A stretch of 64,000 bases of DNA from Salinicoccus hispanicus (GCF_009831115.1 NZ_WUUK01000003.1:372001-436000), one strand, 5' to 3'; positions 12,101 to 21,546 are shown, numbered from the stretch's first letter. Notes: generated from the letters alone by a model not told the origin. Program-made: numbers and translations.

Positions 12101-12638
12101 ATACAATATCTTTAGCATCGATTTCGTATTCAAGCCATGCACCACGGTTTGGTATTACCGTTGCACCAAAGCTCGCCTTACCATTCTTGTCCGTTTTTTC
12201 TGAGTAGTATACAGATGGACTTCTGACAAGCTGTGAGACGATTACGCGCTCTGCGCCATTGATGATGAAAGTACCTGTATCAGTCATAAGTGGGAAATCG
12301 CCCATGAACACTTCCTGTTCCTTGACTTCACCCGTCTCTTTGATGACAAGACGTACTTTTACACGCAATGGTGCAGAATATGTGGCATCATGGTTCTTTG
12401 CTTCATCCTCATCGTACTTGGGTTCACCAAGCTTGTAGTCTACAAATTCCAGTGACATGTTCCCTGTAAAGTCCTCTACAGGTGAAATGTCCTTGAACAT
12501 TTCAATAAGACCTGTTTCAAGGAACCAGTCATAGGATTTTGTCTGGATTTCGATCAGATTCGGCAGATCCAATTTCTCTTCGATACGTGCATAGCTTCTG
12601 CGTTTAGCGTGTCTTCCATATTGAATCAGTTGACTCAT
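9102..12638 (-). CDS. rpoB: DNA-directed RNA polymerase subunit beta
   Basis: 1178 residues from ATG ([19 protein letters not shown]). A GTG four codons upstream is in frame, but AGGGGTGA sits 8 bases before the chosen ATG and overlaps the GTG, so the ATG is preferred. The rifampicin pocket reads [28 protein letters not shown], split here by position only, with the Asp, His, Arg and Ser that mutate in resistant strains all wild type. The C-terminus has the usual acidic tail ([16 protein letters not shown]). It is preceded by a 222-base spacer with a promoter and a terminator-like hairpin. Confidence 0.98.
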   Translation of the reverse strand: MSQLIQYGRHAKRRSYARIEEKLDLPNLIEIQTKSYDWFLETGLIEMFKDISPVEDFTGNMSLEFVDYKLGEPKYDEDEAKNHDATYSAPLRVKVRLVIKETGEVKEQEVFMGDFPLMTDTGTFIINGAERVIVSQLVRSPSVYYSEKTDKNGKASFGATVIPNRGAWLEYEIDAKDIVYVRIDRTRKLPMTILLRALGFSTDQEILNLLGDNEYIRNTLEKDTTETVDQALLEIYERLRPGEPPTVENARNLLYSRFFDPKRYDLASVGRYKMNKKLHLKNRLFNQVLAEPIVDKETGEIVAEAGTTIDRRTLDGIIDVLEAEANLETFHLENGLLDEPIEVQSIKVEAPNQEEGVTTIIGNAFPDVEVKSITPSDIIASMSYFFNLLHGVGDTDDIDHLGNRRLRSVGELLQNQFRIGLSRMERVVRERMSIQDTESITPQQLINIRPVIASIKEFFGSSQLSQFMDQTNPLAELTHKRRLSALGPGGLTRERAGMEVRDVHYSHYGRMCPIETPEGPNIGLINSLSSYARVNEFGFIETPYRRVDPETNRVTGQIDYLTADEEDSYVVAQANALLEEDGSFTREEIVCRFRGNNTKMARERMDYMDVSPKQVVSAATACIPFLENDDSNRALMGANMQRQAVPLLIPQSPHIGTGMEHVAARDSGAAVVARYKGRVEHVEAKEIHIRRIVEENGKEIETEKDVYKLSKFIRSNSGTCYNQKPIIAKGDIVSKGEILGDGPSMDNGEMALGQNVVVGFMTWDGYNYEDAVIMSERLVKDDVYTSIHIEEYESESRDTKLGPEEITRDIPNVSDNALKKLDERGIVHIGAEVKDGDILVGKVTPKGVTELTAEERLLHAIFGEKAREVRDTSLRVPHGAGGIVLDVKVFNREDGDELSPGVNQLVRVYIVQKRKISVGDKMCGRHGNKGVISRILPEEDMPYMPDGTPIDIMLNPLGVPSRMNIGQVLELHLGMAARAMGLKMASPVFDGANEEDVWDTMSEAGLARDGKTVLYDGRTGEPFENRISVGVMYMLKLAHMVDDKLHARSTGPYSLVTQQPLGGKAQFGGQRFGEMEVWALEAYGAAYTLQEILTVKSDDTVGRVKTYEAIVKGENVPKPGVPESFRVLMKELQSLGLDVNILDENDEEIEMRDTEEDDVSNQMNLSGKTSAATEDVTE

Positions 12639-12703
12639 CGACAGATTCACCCCTAATAAAAATTACGTAAAACATTCACCGAAGCAGTTAAACAGTTAAT
12701 AAG

Positions 12704-12740
12704 ACAAAAAGAAAACGGAATCGAAACCAACTCCATTTTC
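12704..12740 (-). terminator. Terminator-like hairpin in the rpoB leader (possible attenuator)
   Basis: On the minus strand GAAAATGGAGTT and GATTCCGTTTTC pair over 12 positions (three G-T wobbles) around a 6-nt loop, followed by TTTTTGT. It lies between the predicted rpoB promoter and the rpoB start, so it could end read-through from the methyltransferase gene or attenuate rpoB. Confidence 0.55.
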
Positions 12741-12825
12741 TATTTATTAACAATATTTAATAAGCTCCTGTCAATTGCGGCTCAAAAAGCGCATACTGAT
12801 TGACATTATATTTTTACATTCTATA

Positions 12826-12854
12826 ACTATACCATAATACATTTGTCAAGTCAA
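12826..12854 (-). promoter_or_regulatory. Probable rpoB promoter
   Basis: TTGACT-17-TATAGT on the minus strand, overlapped by a second register TTGACA-17-TTATAG. It starts immediately after the methyltransferase stop codon. Confidence 0.55.
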
Positions 12855-12860
12855 ACTTTA

Positions 12861-13463
12861 TCACTGTGCCTTAATGCCCTTCAGGACGTAGTAGCCTTTA
12901 TCCTTCACAACGGTCTCGACATTGCCGAACCTTGATTCGATTTCTTTTCTATATGATGCCATGCCCTGCTTCTTCTGGACCACCATATAGAACGCACCAC
13001 CTCCTGCAAGCTGGCCGTACCCATCTTCAATCATTTCAATGACTACAGGCTTGCCTGCGCGGAACGGTGGATTCGTCACGTAGAAGGATACTGCCCCCGC
13101 AGGGCGTGCATCATATTGCACACGATCCATAGCCTTGGCTGCAACACCGTTGCGCCTGGCATTTTCTTCGCACAATACGAGCGCATCAGAATTGACCTCA
13201 ACCATCAGAGGGCTTGCCTCCAGTACATCTGCAAGAACAGTACCGACCGGTCCATAGCCTGCACCCATATCTATGAAGGTATCATCTTCATCTGCACTCC
13301 GATCTTTGGCAACAGCATCAATCAGAACCGCGGATCCATAGTCGATGCGATCTTTAGAGAAGACGCCCCGGTCCGTCTTGAAGCGATAGACCTTGTCATT
13401 ATAGCGGAACTCGATTTCCTTGAATTTGTGCTCCGCATTGTTTCCAGTAAAATAATGGCTCAT
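12861..13463 (-). CDS. Class I SAM-dependent methyltransferase, RsmC/YbxB-like
   Basis: 200 residues from the ATG giving MSHYFTGNNAEHKF, preceded by TAGGAG; an upstream in-frame extension has no ribosome-binding site. Motif I is DMGAGYGPVGTVLA, and the NPPF motif (VTNPPFRAGK) marks an N-methyltransferase acting on a base, as in RsmC-type rRNA guanine methyltransferases. The C-terminal QKKQGMASYRKEIESRFGNVE is typical of the Gram-positive members located between rplL and rpoB. The RNA target is inferred from the family; it is not visible in the sequence. Confidence 0.85.
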   Translation of the reverse strand: MSHYFTGNNAEHKFKEIEFRYNDKVYRFKTDRGVFSKDRIDYGSAVLIDAVAKDRSADEDDTFIDMGAGYGPVGTVLADVLEASPLMVEVNSDALVLCEENARRNGVAAKAMDRVQYDARPAGAVSFYVTNPPFRAGKPVVIEMIEDGYGQLAGGGAFYMVVQKKQGMASYRKEIESRFGNVETVVKDKGYYVLKGIKAQ

Positions 13464-13494
13464 GGACACCACTCCTATGTAAAGACAATTGCAT

Positions 13495-13543
13495 AAGATA
13501 ATAAAGAGGCTCATTTAAACAATGGATGTTTAACATGAGCCTC
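13495..13543 (-). terminator. Long-stem terminator after rplL
   Basis: GAGGCTCAT/ATGAGCCTC (9 bp) continues through one bulge into TTAAACA/TGTTTAA (7 bp) with a 5-nt loop, then TTTATTATCTT on the minus strand. It partly overlaps the upstream region of the methyltransferase gene, so that gene is probably expressed by read-through. Confidence 0.75.
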
Positions 13544-13561
13544 AAAGTACCTACACAAAAA

Positions 13562-13927
13562 TTATTTAAGTTCTACGCTAGCGCCAACTTCTTCAAGTTG
13601 GGATTTAAGTTCTTCAGCATCTTCTTTGGAAAGTCCTTCTTTAACGACTTTAGGTGCGCCGTCGACAACTTCTTTAGCGTCTTTAAGACCAAGGCCAGTT
13701 GCTTCGCGAACAACTTTGATGACTTTGATTTTGGAAGATCCAGCTGCTGTAAGTTCAACGTCGAATTCAGTCTGCTCTTCAGCAGCTGCTTCGCCAGCGC
13801 CAGCGCCTGCTGCTGCTACCGGTGCTGCAGCTGTTACGCCGAATTCTTCTTCAATTGCTTTAACAAGGTCGTTAAGTTCGAGTACGGACATTTCTTTAAT
13901 TGCTTCAATGATTTGTTCGTGAGACAT
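13562..13927 (-). CDS. rplL: 50S ribosomal protein L7/L12
   Basis: 121 residues. N-terminal dimerisation helices ([21 protein letters not shown]), the Ala/Gly-rich hinge ([17 protein letters not shown]) and the C-terminal factor-binding domain ([21 protein letters not shown]) are all present. The stalk recruits EF-Tu and EF-G. ATG preceded by GGAGGAATT; 27 bases after rplJ. Confidence 0.99.
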   Translation of the reverse strand: MSHEQIIEAIKEMSVLELNDLVKAIEEEFGVTAAAPVAAAGAGAGEAAAEEQTEFDVELTAAGSSKIKVIKVVREATGLGLKDAKEVVDGAPKVVKEGLSKEDAEELKSQLEEVGASVELK

Positions 13928-13954
13928 TATAATTCCTCCATTTTTTAGTTTGGT

Positions 13955-14455
13955 TTAGGCTTCTTCGTTTTCTTTCTCTTCACCGATTGCTTTAACTGCA
14001 TAGGCGAAGTTGCGTACTGGAGCCTGAAGTACTGATAGTAGCATGGAAACAAGTCCATCCTTGTTCGGAAGCGTTGCGATCGCTTTTACATCTTCAGCTG
14101 ATGTGAACGCTCCTTCGATGATACCGGCTTTGACTTCCAAAGCTTCATGTGTCTTAGCAAATTCGTTGATGATCTTTGCAGGTGCAATCACATCTTCGTT
14201 AGAAAATGCAAGCGCGTTCGGGCCTGTAAGGAACTCATTGATTTCGCTAAGTTCAGCCTGCTCAGCTGCACGGCGTACCATCGTGTTCTTGTAGACTTTG
14301 AACTCGATGCCCGCATCACGAAGCTGCTTACGCAGTTCAGTCATTTCTGCTACAGAAAGTCCACGGTAGTCTACAAGTACTGTAGATACAGAGTTCTTAA
14401 GCTGGTCAGAAATCACATCTACGTGCTGCTTTTTAGCTTCAATCACATTTGACAT
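13955..14455 (-). CDS. rplJ: 50S ribosomal protein L10
   Basis: 166 residues from the ATG giving [20 protein letters not shown], chosen because GGAGGTG lies 5 bases upstream. L10 anchors the L7/L12 dimers and, with them, binds its own mRNA leader in related bacteria. The C-terminal helix ([21 protein letters not shown]) for L12 binding is intact. The leader upstream matches the L10 autoregulatory type. Confidence 0.98.
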   Translation of the reverse strand: MSNVIEAKKQHVDVISDQLKNSVSTVLVDYRGLSVAEMTELRKQLRDAGIEFKVYKNTMVRRAAEQAELSEINEFLTGPNALAFSNEDVIAPAKIINEFAKTHEALEVKAGIIEGAFTSAEDVKAIATLPNKDGLVSMLLSVLQAPVRNFAYAVKAIGEEKENEEA

Positions 14456-14492
14456 AGTTACACCTCCATAATTTTTGTGTATCCGGTGCATT

Positions 14493-14524
14493 AAAAAAAC
14501 ACCTTTTACCCACGGCAAAAAGTG
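14493..14524 (-). terminator. Attenuator at the end of the L10 leader
   Basis: CACTTTTT pairs with AAAAGGTG (8 bp, one wobble) around the loop GCCGTGGGT and is followed by seven T on the minus strand. It sits between the L10 leader and rplJ, the position of a transcription attenuator. Confidence 0.75.
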
Positions 14525-14626
14525 CTTGAATGTTTTAATATGAATTCAAGTCGTCATCATTTGCCTCGGCAGGATCATGTTTTAAGCACATAGTGCTCCT
14601 ACTGTCTTCGGGAATATTAAAATACA
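14525..14626 (-). ncRNA. Ribosomal protein L10 leader (cis-regulatory RNA)
   Basis: The transcribed leader from the predicted start near 14626 contains the stem AGGAGCACTATGTGCTT and the conserved TCCTGCCGAGG stretch characteristic of the L10-L12 mRNA binding site. Known role: free L10-(L12)4 binds here and represses rplJL. The assignment is by motif and position; a covariance search would settle it. Confidence 0.75.
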
Positions 14627-14632
14627 ACTGCA

Positions 14633-14661
14633 ACTATACAGACTATAGATGCAGTTGTCAA
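14633..14661 (-). promoter_or_regulatory. Promoter of rplJL
   Basis: TTGACA-17-TATAGT on the minus strand, starting 18 bases after the rplA stop. Near consensus. Confidence 0.85.
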
Positions 14662-14678
14662 CATTTACTTTGCTTCTG

Positions 14679-15374
14679 TTAGATCCTGATTTCACCAGGG
14701 TCGACTTTGACGCCAGGTCCCATAGTTGAAGTCACTGCTACAGATTTGAAGTAGACACCTTTGGAAGAAGCTGGTTTCGCTTTTGTGAGCGCATCGGAGA
14801 GCGCTCTGAAGTTATCAGCGAGTTTCGCTTCATCGAAGGAAACTTTACCGATTGCTGCATGCACAATACCAGATTTTTCTGCACGGTATTCAACTTTACC
14901 TGCTTTGATTTCTTCAACTGCTTTAGTAACATCCATAGTCACTGTACCTGTTTTAGGGTTTGGCATCAGACCTTTTGGTCCAAGCACACGGCCGAGTTTA
15001 CCGACCTCGCCCATCATGTCCGGTGTTGCTACGATGACATCGAAATCGAACCATCCGCCATTGATCTTCTGGATGTAGTCCTGTTCGCCTACGTAGTCTG
15101 CACCTGCTGCTTCTGCTTCTTTTGCCTTATCGCCTTTGGCGAATACCAATACACGTTGTGACTTGCCAGTACCGTGCGGCAGAACGATTGCTCCACGGAT
15201 CTGCTGATCGTTTTTACGCGTATCAATACCCAGACGGAAAGCTACTTCTACAGAAGCGTCGAAGTTTACAGTGCTTGTTTCTTTAGCAAGTTTGACTGCT
15301 TCATCTATACTGTAAGATGCATTTTGATCAAACTTCTCAAGAGCAGCCTGATACTTTTTACTTCTCTTAGCCAT
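14679..15374 (-). CDS. rplA: 50S ribosomal protein L1
   Basis: 231 residues. L1 forms the mobile stalk by the E site and can repress its own mRNA. Start [17 protein letters not shown] and the signature region ([20 protein letters not shown]) are typical. AGGAGGAATAGTAATG gives the ribosome-binding site. It follows rplK after 77 bases. Confidence 0.99.
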   Translation of the reverse strand: MAKRSKKYQAALEKFDQNASYSIDEAVKLAKETSTVNFDASVEVAFRLGIDTRKNDQQIRGAIVLPHGTGKSQRVLVFAKGDKAKEAEAAGADYVGEQDYIQKINGGWFDFDVIVATPDMMGEVGKLGRVLGPKGLMPNPKTGTVTMDVTKAVEEIKAGKVEYRAEKSGIVHAAIGKVSFDEAKLADNFRALSDALTKAKPASSKGVYFKSVAVTSTMGPGVKVDPGEIRI

Positions 15375-15451
15375 TACTATTCCTCCTTGTGGTTATAGCG
15401 GGTTATCCTCCCACGTTTGTATTAATACTTTAATCTTATGGTCAATTCAAA

Positions 15452-15877
15452 TTAGTTCTCTACAGAGAAGCCCATGCTTCTTGCTGTACCTGCGACCATA
15501 CGCATAGCCGCTTCCACGTCTGCTGCATTAAGGTCTTCCATTTTAGTTTCAGCAATTTCACGTACTTGCGCTTCAGTTACTGTTGCCACTTTGTTCTTAT
15601 TAGGTTCGCCTGAACCCTTTTCAACATTGGCAGCTTTCTTAAGAAGAACTGCTGCTGGTGGAGTCTTCGTAACGAATGTGAAAGAACGGTCCTCGAATAC
15701 GGAAATTTCAACCGGAATGATGAGACCTGCGTCTTCCTGTGTACGTGCATTGAATTCTTTACAGAATCCCATGATGTTTACGCCCGCCTGTCCTAGTGCC
15801 GGACCTACCGGTGGAGCCGGGTTCGCTTTACCTGCAGGAATCTGCAATTTTACTACGTTGATTACTTTTTTAGCCAC
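15452..15877 (-). CDS. rplK: 50S ribosomal protein L11
   Basis: 141 residues from a GTG start giving (M)[27 protein letters not shown] lies 6 bases before this GTG; the alternative GTG three codons upstream is itself part of that ribosome-binding site. L11 binds the GTPase-associated rRNA region and is needed for RelA sensing. The N-terminal proline-rich helix ([16 protein letters not shown]) and C-terminal RNA-binding domain ([12 protein letters not shown]) are intact. Confidence 0.97.
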   Translation of the reverse strand: MAKKVINVVKLQIPAGKANPAPPVGPALGQAGVNIMGFCKEFNARTQEDAGLIIPVEISVFEDRSFTFVTKTPPAAVLLKKAANVEKGSGEPNKNKVATVTEAQVREIAETKMEDLNAADVEAAMRMVAGTARSMGFSVEN

Positions 15878-15979
15878 GATGTGCACCTCCTCGTTATCGT
15901 GATGTGGTCATAGGATGTCAGTTTTCATCCTCCCACTCGCATCATAAAAAAGATGATCGAACAAAAATTCGACCATGAT

Positions 15980-16008
15980 AATATACCATTATTCCGCGAG
16001 AAACACAA
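15980..16008 (-). promoter_or_regulatory. Probable rplKA promoter
   Basis: TTGTGT-17-TATATT on the minus strand, just past the nusG stop, with a ~95-base leader to rplK that contains two short stems (TCGAA/TTCGA and GGATG/CATCC). Confidence 0.6.
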
Positions 16009-16016
16009 GACACTTA

Positions 16017-16556
16017 TTACAATTTCTCGATCTGGTCGAACTCCACTTCAACTGGAGTTTCGCGACCGAACATCTCTACGAGTACTGTAAGCTTGTAGTG
16101 CTCTGCGTCGATTGAACGGATTTCTCCAGTCTGGTTTTTGAAAGGTCCATCGATGATGTTGACCGATTCTCCAACCTCGACTTCGAAATCCACTGTACGT
16201 TCTGTCATGCCCATGGATTTCAGAATGAACTTGACTTCTTCCGGCAATAGCGGATTCGGCTTGCTGCCTGCACCCTGTGAACCGACGAAGCCGGTTACGC
16301 CAGGCGTGTTTCGCACGATGTACCATGATTCATCCGTCATGACCAGTTCTACAAGCACGTAGCCCGGAAACGTCTTTTTCATGGACGTCTTGCGCTTGCC
16401 GTCCTTCACTGTCGTCTCCTCATCTTCAGGAATGATGACACGGAAGATCTGATCCTGCATATTCATGGATTCAAGGCGGGCCTCGAGATTCGCTTTTACT
16501 TTATTTTCATATCCGGAATAGGTGTGCACAGCATACCAGTTCTTTTCTCCAGACAT
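16017..16556 (-). CDS. nusG: Transcription termination/antitermination factor NusG
   Basis: 179 residues. The NGN domain begins KNWYAVHTYSGYENKVKANLE and includes FPGYVLVELVMTDESWYIVRNTPGVTGFVG; the KOW domain begins at VNIIDGPFKNQTGEI. NusG binds RNA polymerase and, in firmicutes, promotes sequence-specific pausing. It follows secE by 16 bases. Confidence 0.99.
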   Translation of the reverse strand: MSGEKNWYAVHTYSGYENKVKANLEARLESMNMQDQIFRVIIPEDEETTVKDGKRKTSMKKTFPGYVLVELVMTDESWYIVRNTPGVTGFVGSQGAGSKPNPLLPEEVKFILKSMGMTERTVDFEVEVGESVNIIDGPFKNQTGEIRSIDAEHYKLTVLVEMFGRETPVEVEFDQIEKL

Positions 16557-16572
16557 AGTATCTCTCCTTTAG

Positions 16573-16749
16573 TTACATTAAGTCTATGATAGCGGAGATA
16601 CCCAGGTCCAGCGCATAGAAGAACGCCAGAAAGAATATCACTGTGAGCATGACGACGGTTGTATAGCGTACTGTTTCCTGACCAGTCGGCCAGCTTACTT
16701 TTTTCATTTCGCTGACGACATTCTGCAGGAAATTTTTATTGTTTGCCAT
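16573..16749 (-). CDS. secE: Preprotein translocase subunit SecE
   Basis: 58 residues read directly from the sequence: it starts MANNKNFLQNVVSEMKKVSW and has one transmembrane helix near residues 32-52 (VVMLTVIFFLAFFYALDL). The E-M-K-K-V-S-W-P motif before the helix is the SecE signature. It stabilises SecY in the Sec channel. The gene sits in its invariant place between rpmG and nusG. Confidence 0.97.
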   Translation of the reverse strand: MANNKNFLQNVVSEMKKVSWPTGQETVRYTTVVMLTVIFFLAFFYALDLGISAIIDLM

Positions 16750-16767
16750 CGGTTGCTTCCTCCTGTA

Positions 16768-16905
16768 TCAGATGGAACTCTTATGAGTCGTATGCCGGCT
16801 GCACGTCTTACAGTACTTTCTGAGAACGAGCCTTTCCTTATGCTCGGTATCCGTCGTGTAGTTGCGCGACCCGCATTCGGTGCATATCAATGCCACTTCC
16901 ATCAT
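16768..16905 (-). CDS. rpmG: 50S ribosomal protein L33, zinc-binding form
   Basis: 45 residues from the first of two adjacent ATG codons (44 from the second). Two CxxC pairs (CTEC and CKTC) make this the zinc-ribbon (C+) type of L33; RNYTT, LRKYC and the final HTTHK segment are family landmarks. Zinc-free L33 paralogues usually exist elsewhere in such genomes. Placed between sigH and secE as in other firmicutes. Confidence 0.95.
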   Translation of the reverse strand: MMEVALICTECGSRNYTTDTEHKERLVLRKYCKTCSRHTTHKSSI

Positions 16906-16942
16906 AAAATCCTCATTTCAATTCTAATTTACTATAACGATT

Positions 16943-17578
16943 TCAATCGACGTTGTCAAATGCATCCTCGGCCCAGTCCGCAAGTACCAGGCGCTCTCTT
17001 TTACGTCTGATACGATGGAGCGTGTTGACGACACTTTTCCTTTCCAGTGCAAATTCCGTGCATACATCATCGACACCGTGCCCCTTGCCAAGGTGTTCCA
17101 GCACCCTCCGCTCAAGCGGCGAGCATACACCTTTCTTGTGCATCAGATACTGGAGCTGCTCCTCCCTGACAATCATATTGATCGGGTTGCCATCCTTCTC
17201 GTCCGCATCCACCGGTTCCTGCAGTCGTATATCCTCGACCGGTATGCCTTCGTTATAATATTTCAGACCATGCATCCGCATGCGCGACTTCATTTCAAAG
17301 CGCAGTGTGCGAAACAGATAATGCCGGTATCTGCCACGTCCGTCCTGATAGCGGTAGCACAGTCTGAGTGCCGCCTCCATCATATCCTGTTCCATATCTT
17401 CCCGTTCATGGAAATGGTCCATATACCGGTAGCTCATACGGCTGATCTGCGGTCTCAGTTCCACATCGATCTGATCGAAGGCGCTGATATCACCGTCACG
17501 TACTCTGCCTGCCAGTGCATCAAGCGTATCGTCGACATTTTCTCTGACTATAAAATGAAACTCGGCAATCTGGTACAT
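16943..17578 (-). CDS. sigH: SigH-like RNA polymerase sigma factor (sigma-70 family, region 2 and 4)
   Basis: About 211 residues from ATG (MYQIAEFHFIVRENVDD); another ATG two codons upstream is equally possible because GAGGGG/AGGGGG precede both. Region 2 includes DHFHEREDMEQDMMEAALRL and region 4 ERRVLEHLGKGHGVDDVCTEF with a helix-turn-helix. The position before rpmG-secE-nusG is that of sigH. In Bacillus it directs early sporulation genes, in Staphylococcus competence-type genes; the role here is inferred. It is at the end of the cysES transcript. Confidence 0.8.
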   Translation of the reverse strand: MYQIAEFHFIVRENVDDTLDALAGRVRDGDISAFDQIDVELRPQISRMSYRYMDHFHEREDMEQDMMEAALRLCYRYQDGRGRYRHYLFRTLRFEMKSRMRMHGLKYYNEGIPVEDIRLQEPVDADEKDGNPINMIVREEQLQYLMHKKGVCSPLERRVLEHLGKGHGVDDVCTEFALERKSVVNTLHRIRRKRERLVLADWAEDAFDNVD

Positions 17579-17639
17579 CCCCATTCCCCCTATCCCCTCT
17601 ATAGAAATAATAAGAGGGAATGGAATCAAGTTCAATACG

Positions 17640-18167
17640 CTAGAATCGTCCTCGTCGCCATTTTTCAAGTTCTGCCTGGACATCTTCACCGATGTTCAAT
17701 TTCTGCCTGGGCGTTTTCTCATTAATCGAATCTATCTTTCTACTGATATTTTTTTCAGCTTCCGCCAGATTCATCCACATCTCTCTCGAGGATATCCGGT
17801 AGGCGCCAAGCGCAAAAATGGCGTTCTGCTCCGTCAGGTCGCTGGTTACTACACTAATCTCACACAGATGTGGATGATAGTGGTCGTGGACAAAACGTTC
17901 GATGTACTCATCGGCTGTCTCCTTCTCTTTTGTATAGACCACTGTCACTCCATGAAAATCAAGCAGGCTCTCCTGCGAACGGACTTCATAGGCATCAAAG
18001 ACACATATGATTTCATAGTTTGCGACGGACTGGTACTCGGCGAGCGCACCAAGTACCTTTTCCCTCGGTATCTCGAGCGATTGCGAAGATTCTTTATACA
18101 GTTCCTGGTTCGCGCCAATCAGGTTATAGCCATCCACAATCAGTATGCGCCTCTTTTTTCGCTGCAT
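17640..18167 (-). CDS. rae1: NYN-domain ribosome-associated endoribonuclease, YacP/Rae1
   Basis: 175 residues from ATG one base after the rlmB stop. The NYN/PIN fold begins RILIVDGYNLIGA with the first catalytic aspartate; CVFDAYEV and the DEYIERFVHDH and VTSDLTEQ segments carry further acidic residues. In B. subtilis the homologue cleaves mRNA in the ribosomal A site. It is translationally coupled to rlmB. Confidence 0.85.
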   Translation of the reverse strand: MQRKKRRILIVDGYNLIGANQELYKESSQSLEIPREKVLGALAEYQSVANYEIICVFDAYEVRSQESLLDFHGVTVVYTKEKETADEYIERFVHDHYHPHLCEISVVTSDLTEQNAIFALGAYRISSREMWMNLAEAEKNISRKIDSINEKTPRQKLNIGEDVQAELEKWRRGRF

Positions 18168-18168
18168 G

Positions 18169-18909
18169 TCATCCACGCCCAATGTCATTCTGCTTGCGGA
18201 ATACTTCATACATCAGAAGCGCCGCTGAAACCGAGGCATTGAGGCTCGTAATATGTCCGACCATCGGAATACGCACGACAAAGTCACACTTCTCCAGTGT
18301 TTTTTTGCTGATGCCGTTTCCTTCACTGCCTACAACAAGCACTGTATTGACGTCTGCTGCCATCTCCCTGTAGTCCATTTTCCCAGCACCATCGCTGCCG
18401 GCAACCCAGAATCCTTTTTCCTTCAGTCTATCGATTGTCTGGTTGATGTTGGTCACCCGTACGACCGGCACATGTTCTATGGCACCGGTCGATGTTCTTG
18501 CGACAGTATCTGTAAGCTGTACCGACCGCCGGTTCGGTATGATGACACCGTCAAATCCGGTGGCGTCGCATGTTCTCAATATGGAACCCAAGTTGTGGGG
18601 ATCTTCCAGACCATCAAGAATGACCAGGTTCGCCTGCTTGCCATCAACGCGCGCCATCAATGTTTCAAACGGCATATACTCATGGGGGCTCCCAAGGGCG
18701 ATGACACCCTGGTGCCGTTCATCAGTCAATCCATCCAGCTTGGACTTCGGGACCGTCTGGACAACCACCTTATTATTTCTTGCGACATCCATGATTTCCT
18801 TGACCTGGCCCTTGTTGACCGAATCCTGGATGAGCACCTTGTTGATGTCGGCACCACTCTGCAGTGCCTCACGTACCGCATGGCGGCCTGCAATTACTGA
18901 ATCACTCAT
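18169..18909 (-). CDS. rlmB: 23S rRNA (guanosine-2'-O-)-methyltransferase RlmB, TrmH family
   Basis: 246 residues from the second of two adjacent ATG codons, 7 bases after GGAGG. The N-terminal rRNA-binding domain ([15 protein letters not shown]) precedes a SPOUT fold with motif 1 [16 protein letters not shown], motif 2 [10 protein letters not shown] and motif 3 [19 protein letters not shown], split by position. It makes 2'-O-methylguanosine 2251 (E. coli numbering). Its start overlaps the mrnC end by 8 bases. Confidence 0.93.
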   Translation of the reverse strand: MSDSVIAGRHAVREALQSGADINKVLIQDSVNKGQVKEIMDVARNNKVVVQTVPKSKLDGLTDERHQGVIALGSPHEYMPFETLMARVDGKQANLVILDGLEDPHNLGSILRTCDATGFDGVIIPNRRSVQLTDTVARTSTGAIEHVPVVRVTNINQTIDRLKEKGFWVAGSDGAGKMDYREMAADVNTVLVVGSEGNGISKKTLEKCDFVVRIPMVGHITSLNASVSAALLMYEVFRKQNDIGRG

Positions 18910-19303
18910 CATTATCCCTCCCTATTTCTAAAATAATCTCCATCAGTTCATCGATCCGTGCACGATCGCCCAAAATGTGAAGATGGCCGATCAGCGCCTC
19001 CAGTCCGGAGGCATTTCTATAGTCTTTTATCGAAGCATTCTTCGCTCTTGTGGCACTCGACTTGTTTCTTGCTTTTCTTGCGATATCCCACTCTTCCTCC
19101 GTCAATTCATTCTTGCGCAAATAATCAAGCGCCCCAGCCTGCGCGCTGGCATTCACCAGCATGTTGGCTTCACGATGGATGGCGTCCGGCTTCAAGTAGG
19201 GTTTTTCAATCAGGAGATGGGTGCGCACATATACGGAATAGACGGCATCCCCGACAAAGGCGAGAGACAGCGGCTGCATGGTATCCGGTCGATGATCAGC
19301 CAC
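18902..19303 (-). CDS. mrnC: Mini-ribonuclease 3 (23S rRNA maturation)
   Basis: 133 residues from a GTG start; no strong ribosome-binding site is visible, and an ATG eight codons later is an alternative, but related proteins have about ten residues before the [14 protein letters not shown] segment. It is an RNase III catalytic domain without the dsRNA-binding domain; the Asp in GDAV and the ALIG helix are the metal-binding region. It overlaps the end of cysS by 8 bases. Confidence 0.92.
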   Translation of the reverse strand: MADHRPDTMQPLSLAFVGDAVYSVYVRTHLLIEKPYLKPDAIHREANMLVNASAQAGALDYLRKNELTEEEWDIARKARNKSSATRAKNASIKDYRNASGLEALIGHLHILGDRARIDELMEIILEIGRDNDE

Positions 19304-20690
19304 GTCTGAAGCGTACGCCTTCCTTCGTATCCTCGAGGATGATGCCCTGGTCCTTCAGATCGTCACGGATCTGGTCAGCACGCGCAAAGTTGCGGTTTTT
19401 CCTCGCTTCGTTGCGTTCCTCTATCAGTGCTTCAATCTCTTCATCAAGCAGCATTTCCGCCTCATCGAGTTCAACACCGAGAACCTCACTGTAGACTCGG
19501 AACGCCTGGATGAAGCGGTTCAGCACATCTGCAGATGTCGTCGTGCGGCGCAGGTATTTATTCAGTTCCGTTGTCAGGTCATGCCACGCCGTTATTGCAT
19601 TGGCCGTATTGAAATCATCGTCCATGTGCGACTCGAACAGTTCGAGGTTGTCAGCAATGATCTGGTCGAGCACTTCATCGCTGCCGTTGCCGACAGCAGT
19701 GCCAAGACGCTCCTTGGCCTGGAGATAGCTTGATTGTATGCGTCGCAGCCCGCTCTCAGCCGCTTCCACAAGCTCCCGGTTGTAGTTGATCGGATTGCGG
19801 TAGTGGACGCTGATCATGAAGAAACGCAGTACATTCGGGTTGATCTCCTTGATGATATCGTGGACGAGAATGAAGTTGCCGAGGGATTTCGACATCTTTT
19901 CATTATCGATGTTGATGTAGCCGTTATGCATCCAGTAGTTTGCAAATGTACTGTCCGTCATGCACTCGCTCTGAGCGATTTCATTTTCATGGTGGGGGAA
20001 GGTCAGGTCCTGCCCACCGGCATGAATATCGATGGTATCCCCGAGGTGTCGGCGTGCCATGACACTGCACTCGATGTGCCATCCTGGACGGCCTTCGCCC
20101 CAAGGGGAAGACCATTTGATTTCCTCGGGTTTCGCCTGCTTCCACAGGACGAAGTCGAGTGGATCCTGCTTCTTTTCACCTGTTTCAATTCTTGCGCCCA
20201 CTTTCAGGTCATCAACAGACTGGTGGGAAAGCTTGCCATATTCATCAAAGGAGCGCGTTTTGAAATAGACATCACCATCCGACTCATAGGCATGCCCTTT
20301 GTCGACGAGCACCTGGATGAATTCAATGATGTCATCCATATGGTCCATGACGCGGGGGTGGTGGGTCGCCCTTTTGACATTCAGTGCCCCTGTATCTTCA
20401 AAAAATGCATCGATGAAGCGATCTGCAATCACCGGTACTTCCTCTTTCAGTTCAATTGAAGCTTTGATGAGCTTGTCATCCACATCTGTGAAATTGGACA
20501 CATAATCTACTTCATAGCCTTTATACTCCAAATATCTCCTTATAGTATCGAAGGCGATTGCCGGACGTGCATTGCCGATATGGATATAGTTGTACACTGT
20601 CGGACCACATACATACATTCTGACCCTGCCTGCTTCGATGGGTTCGAATGTTTCCTTCTGCCGTGTCAAAGAGTTAAATATGAGAACCAT
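19296..20690 (-). CDS. cysS: Cysteinyl-tRNA synthetase
   Basis: 464 residues. Class I synthetase motifs HIGN (YIHIGNARP) and KMSKS (KMSKSLGNF) are present; the zinc ligands include the Cys in VCGPTVYN, the Cys in GWHIECSV and the His in FPHHENE. It charges tRNA-Cys. The start overlaps the cysE end by 17 bases. Expression is expected to follow the cysteine T-box upstream of cysE. Confidence 0.99.
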   Translation of the reverse strand: MVLIFNSLTRQKETFEPIEAGRVRMYVCGPTVYNYIHIGNARPAIAFDTIRRYLEYKGYEVDYVSNFTDVDDKLIKASIELKEEVPVIADRFIDAFFEDTGALNVKRATHHPRVMDHMDDIIEFIQVLVDKGHAYESDGDVYFKTRSFDEYGKLSHQSVDDLKVGARIETGEKKQDPLDFVLWKQAKPEEIKWSSPWGEGRPGWHIECSVMARRHLGDTIDIHAGGQDLTFPHHENEIAQSECMTDSTFANYWMHNGYINIDNEKMSKSLGNFILVHDIIKEINPNVLRFFMISVHYRNPINYNRELVEAAESGLRRIQSSYLQAKERLGTAVGNGSDEVLDQIIADNLELFESHMDDDFNTANAITAWHDLTTELNKYLRRTTTSADVLNRFIQAFRVYSEVLGVELDEAEMLLDEEIEALIEERNEARKNRNFARADQIRDDLKDQGIILEDTKEGVRFRRG

Positions 20691-21330
20691 TTTCTACCTC
20701 GTTCCTGACTTCGTGTCTGAAGTCTTTGATTTCATCTTCCAAGCCCATTATCATGTCCAGAATCGGATCTGGCAGATCGGCATGGTTCAAGTCTCTTGCA
20801 TTTTTCACTTTTTCTCCCGCCTGTTTGACTACGTACCCCGGAATGCCGACAACGGTCGAATCCCGCGGGATATCCTTCAGGACAACAGAATTTGCACCGA
20901 TTTTCGAGTTTTCGTGAATACGGATATTGCCCAGCACCTTGGCGCCGGCAGCGATAAGTACGTTATCGTCGATGTCGGGGTGCCGCTTCTGTTCTTCTTT
21001 GCCTGTCCCGCCAAGCGTTACACCTTGATAGATGGTTACATTGTTGCCGATACGGCATGTCTCCCCTATGACGGTACCCATGCCGTGATCGATGAACAGC
21101 CGGCGTCCTATCCGGGCTCCAGGGTGAATTTCAATGCCAGTCAGGAAACGTGTCAGCTGGGAGATGATGCGTGCACTTGTCGTGAAGTTCCTTTTATATA
21201 ATTTATGTGCGATCAGATGTGACCAGATGGCGTGGAGCCCCGAGGAGGTGACAAGCACTTCCATACGGTTTTTGGCTGCCGGGTCCATTTCCAGCACCAT
21301 GTCGATATCCTCTTTCATTCTGCTCAGCAT
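20674..21330 (-). CDS. cysE: Serine O-acetyltransferase
   Basis: 218 residues from ATG ([17 protein letters not shown]) preceded by GGGAGG. The left-handed beta-helix hexapeptide repeats run from [16 protein letters not shown] to [12 protein letters not shown], with the catalytic His in DHGMG and the GGTGKE loop. It makes O-acetylserine, the carbon skeleton for cysteine. First gene after the T-box. Confidence 0.98.
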   Translation of the reverse strand: MLSRMKEDIDMVLEMDPAAKNRMEVLVTSSGLHAIWSHLIAHKLYKRNFTTSARIISQLTRFLTGIEIHPGARIGRRLFIDHGMGTVIGETCRIGNNVTIYQGVTLGGTGKEEQKRHPDIDDNVLIAAGAKVLGNIRIHENSKIGANSVVLKDIPRDSTVVGIPGYVVKQAGEKVKNARDLNHADLPDPILDMIMGLEDEIKDFRHEVRNEVENGSHI

Positions 21331-21354
21331 TCCCCGGTTCCTCCCTTCTAATCT

Positions 21355-21540
21355 AAAAAGGCCCCTGTCCATTTAGGACAGAGGCGCATAATGCACGGTT
21401 CCACTCTGCTTGCAGCATATGCTGCACTCATGAAATATCAATCTGGACACAGAGCGCAATTCTGATCAGTAGACGGTTATCCTTCCACCTGCCGGATAAT
21501 CTCTGGTTTCCGCCATAAAGATCGTACTGGGTTCTCTGTG
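21355..21540 (-). ncRNA. Cysteine T-box riboswitch upstream of cysE
   Basis: Stem I is closed by CACAGAG (21534-21540) and CTCTGTG (21448-21454). The specifier position on its 3' side reads TGC (21456-21458), a Cys codon. The antiterminator holds the T-box sequence AGTGGAACCGTGC (21393-21405). The competing terminator is GCCTCTGTCC/GGACAGGGGC followed by five T (21355-21385). Known mechanism: uncharged tRNA-Cys pairs with both sites and allows read-through. Confidence 0.93.
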
Positions 21541-21546
21541 CTAATA

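Noticed and set aside
5435-12207. Many plus-strand open frames inside rpoC and rpoB (up to 234 codons)
   Set aside because: Shadows of the conserved minus-strand genes, with skewed composition and no recognisable domains.
9102-12638. Rifampicin-resistance changes in rpoB
   Set aside because: The resistance-determining segment carries the usual wild-type residues.
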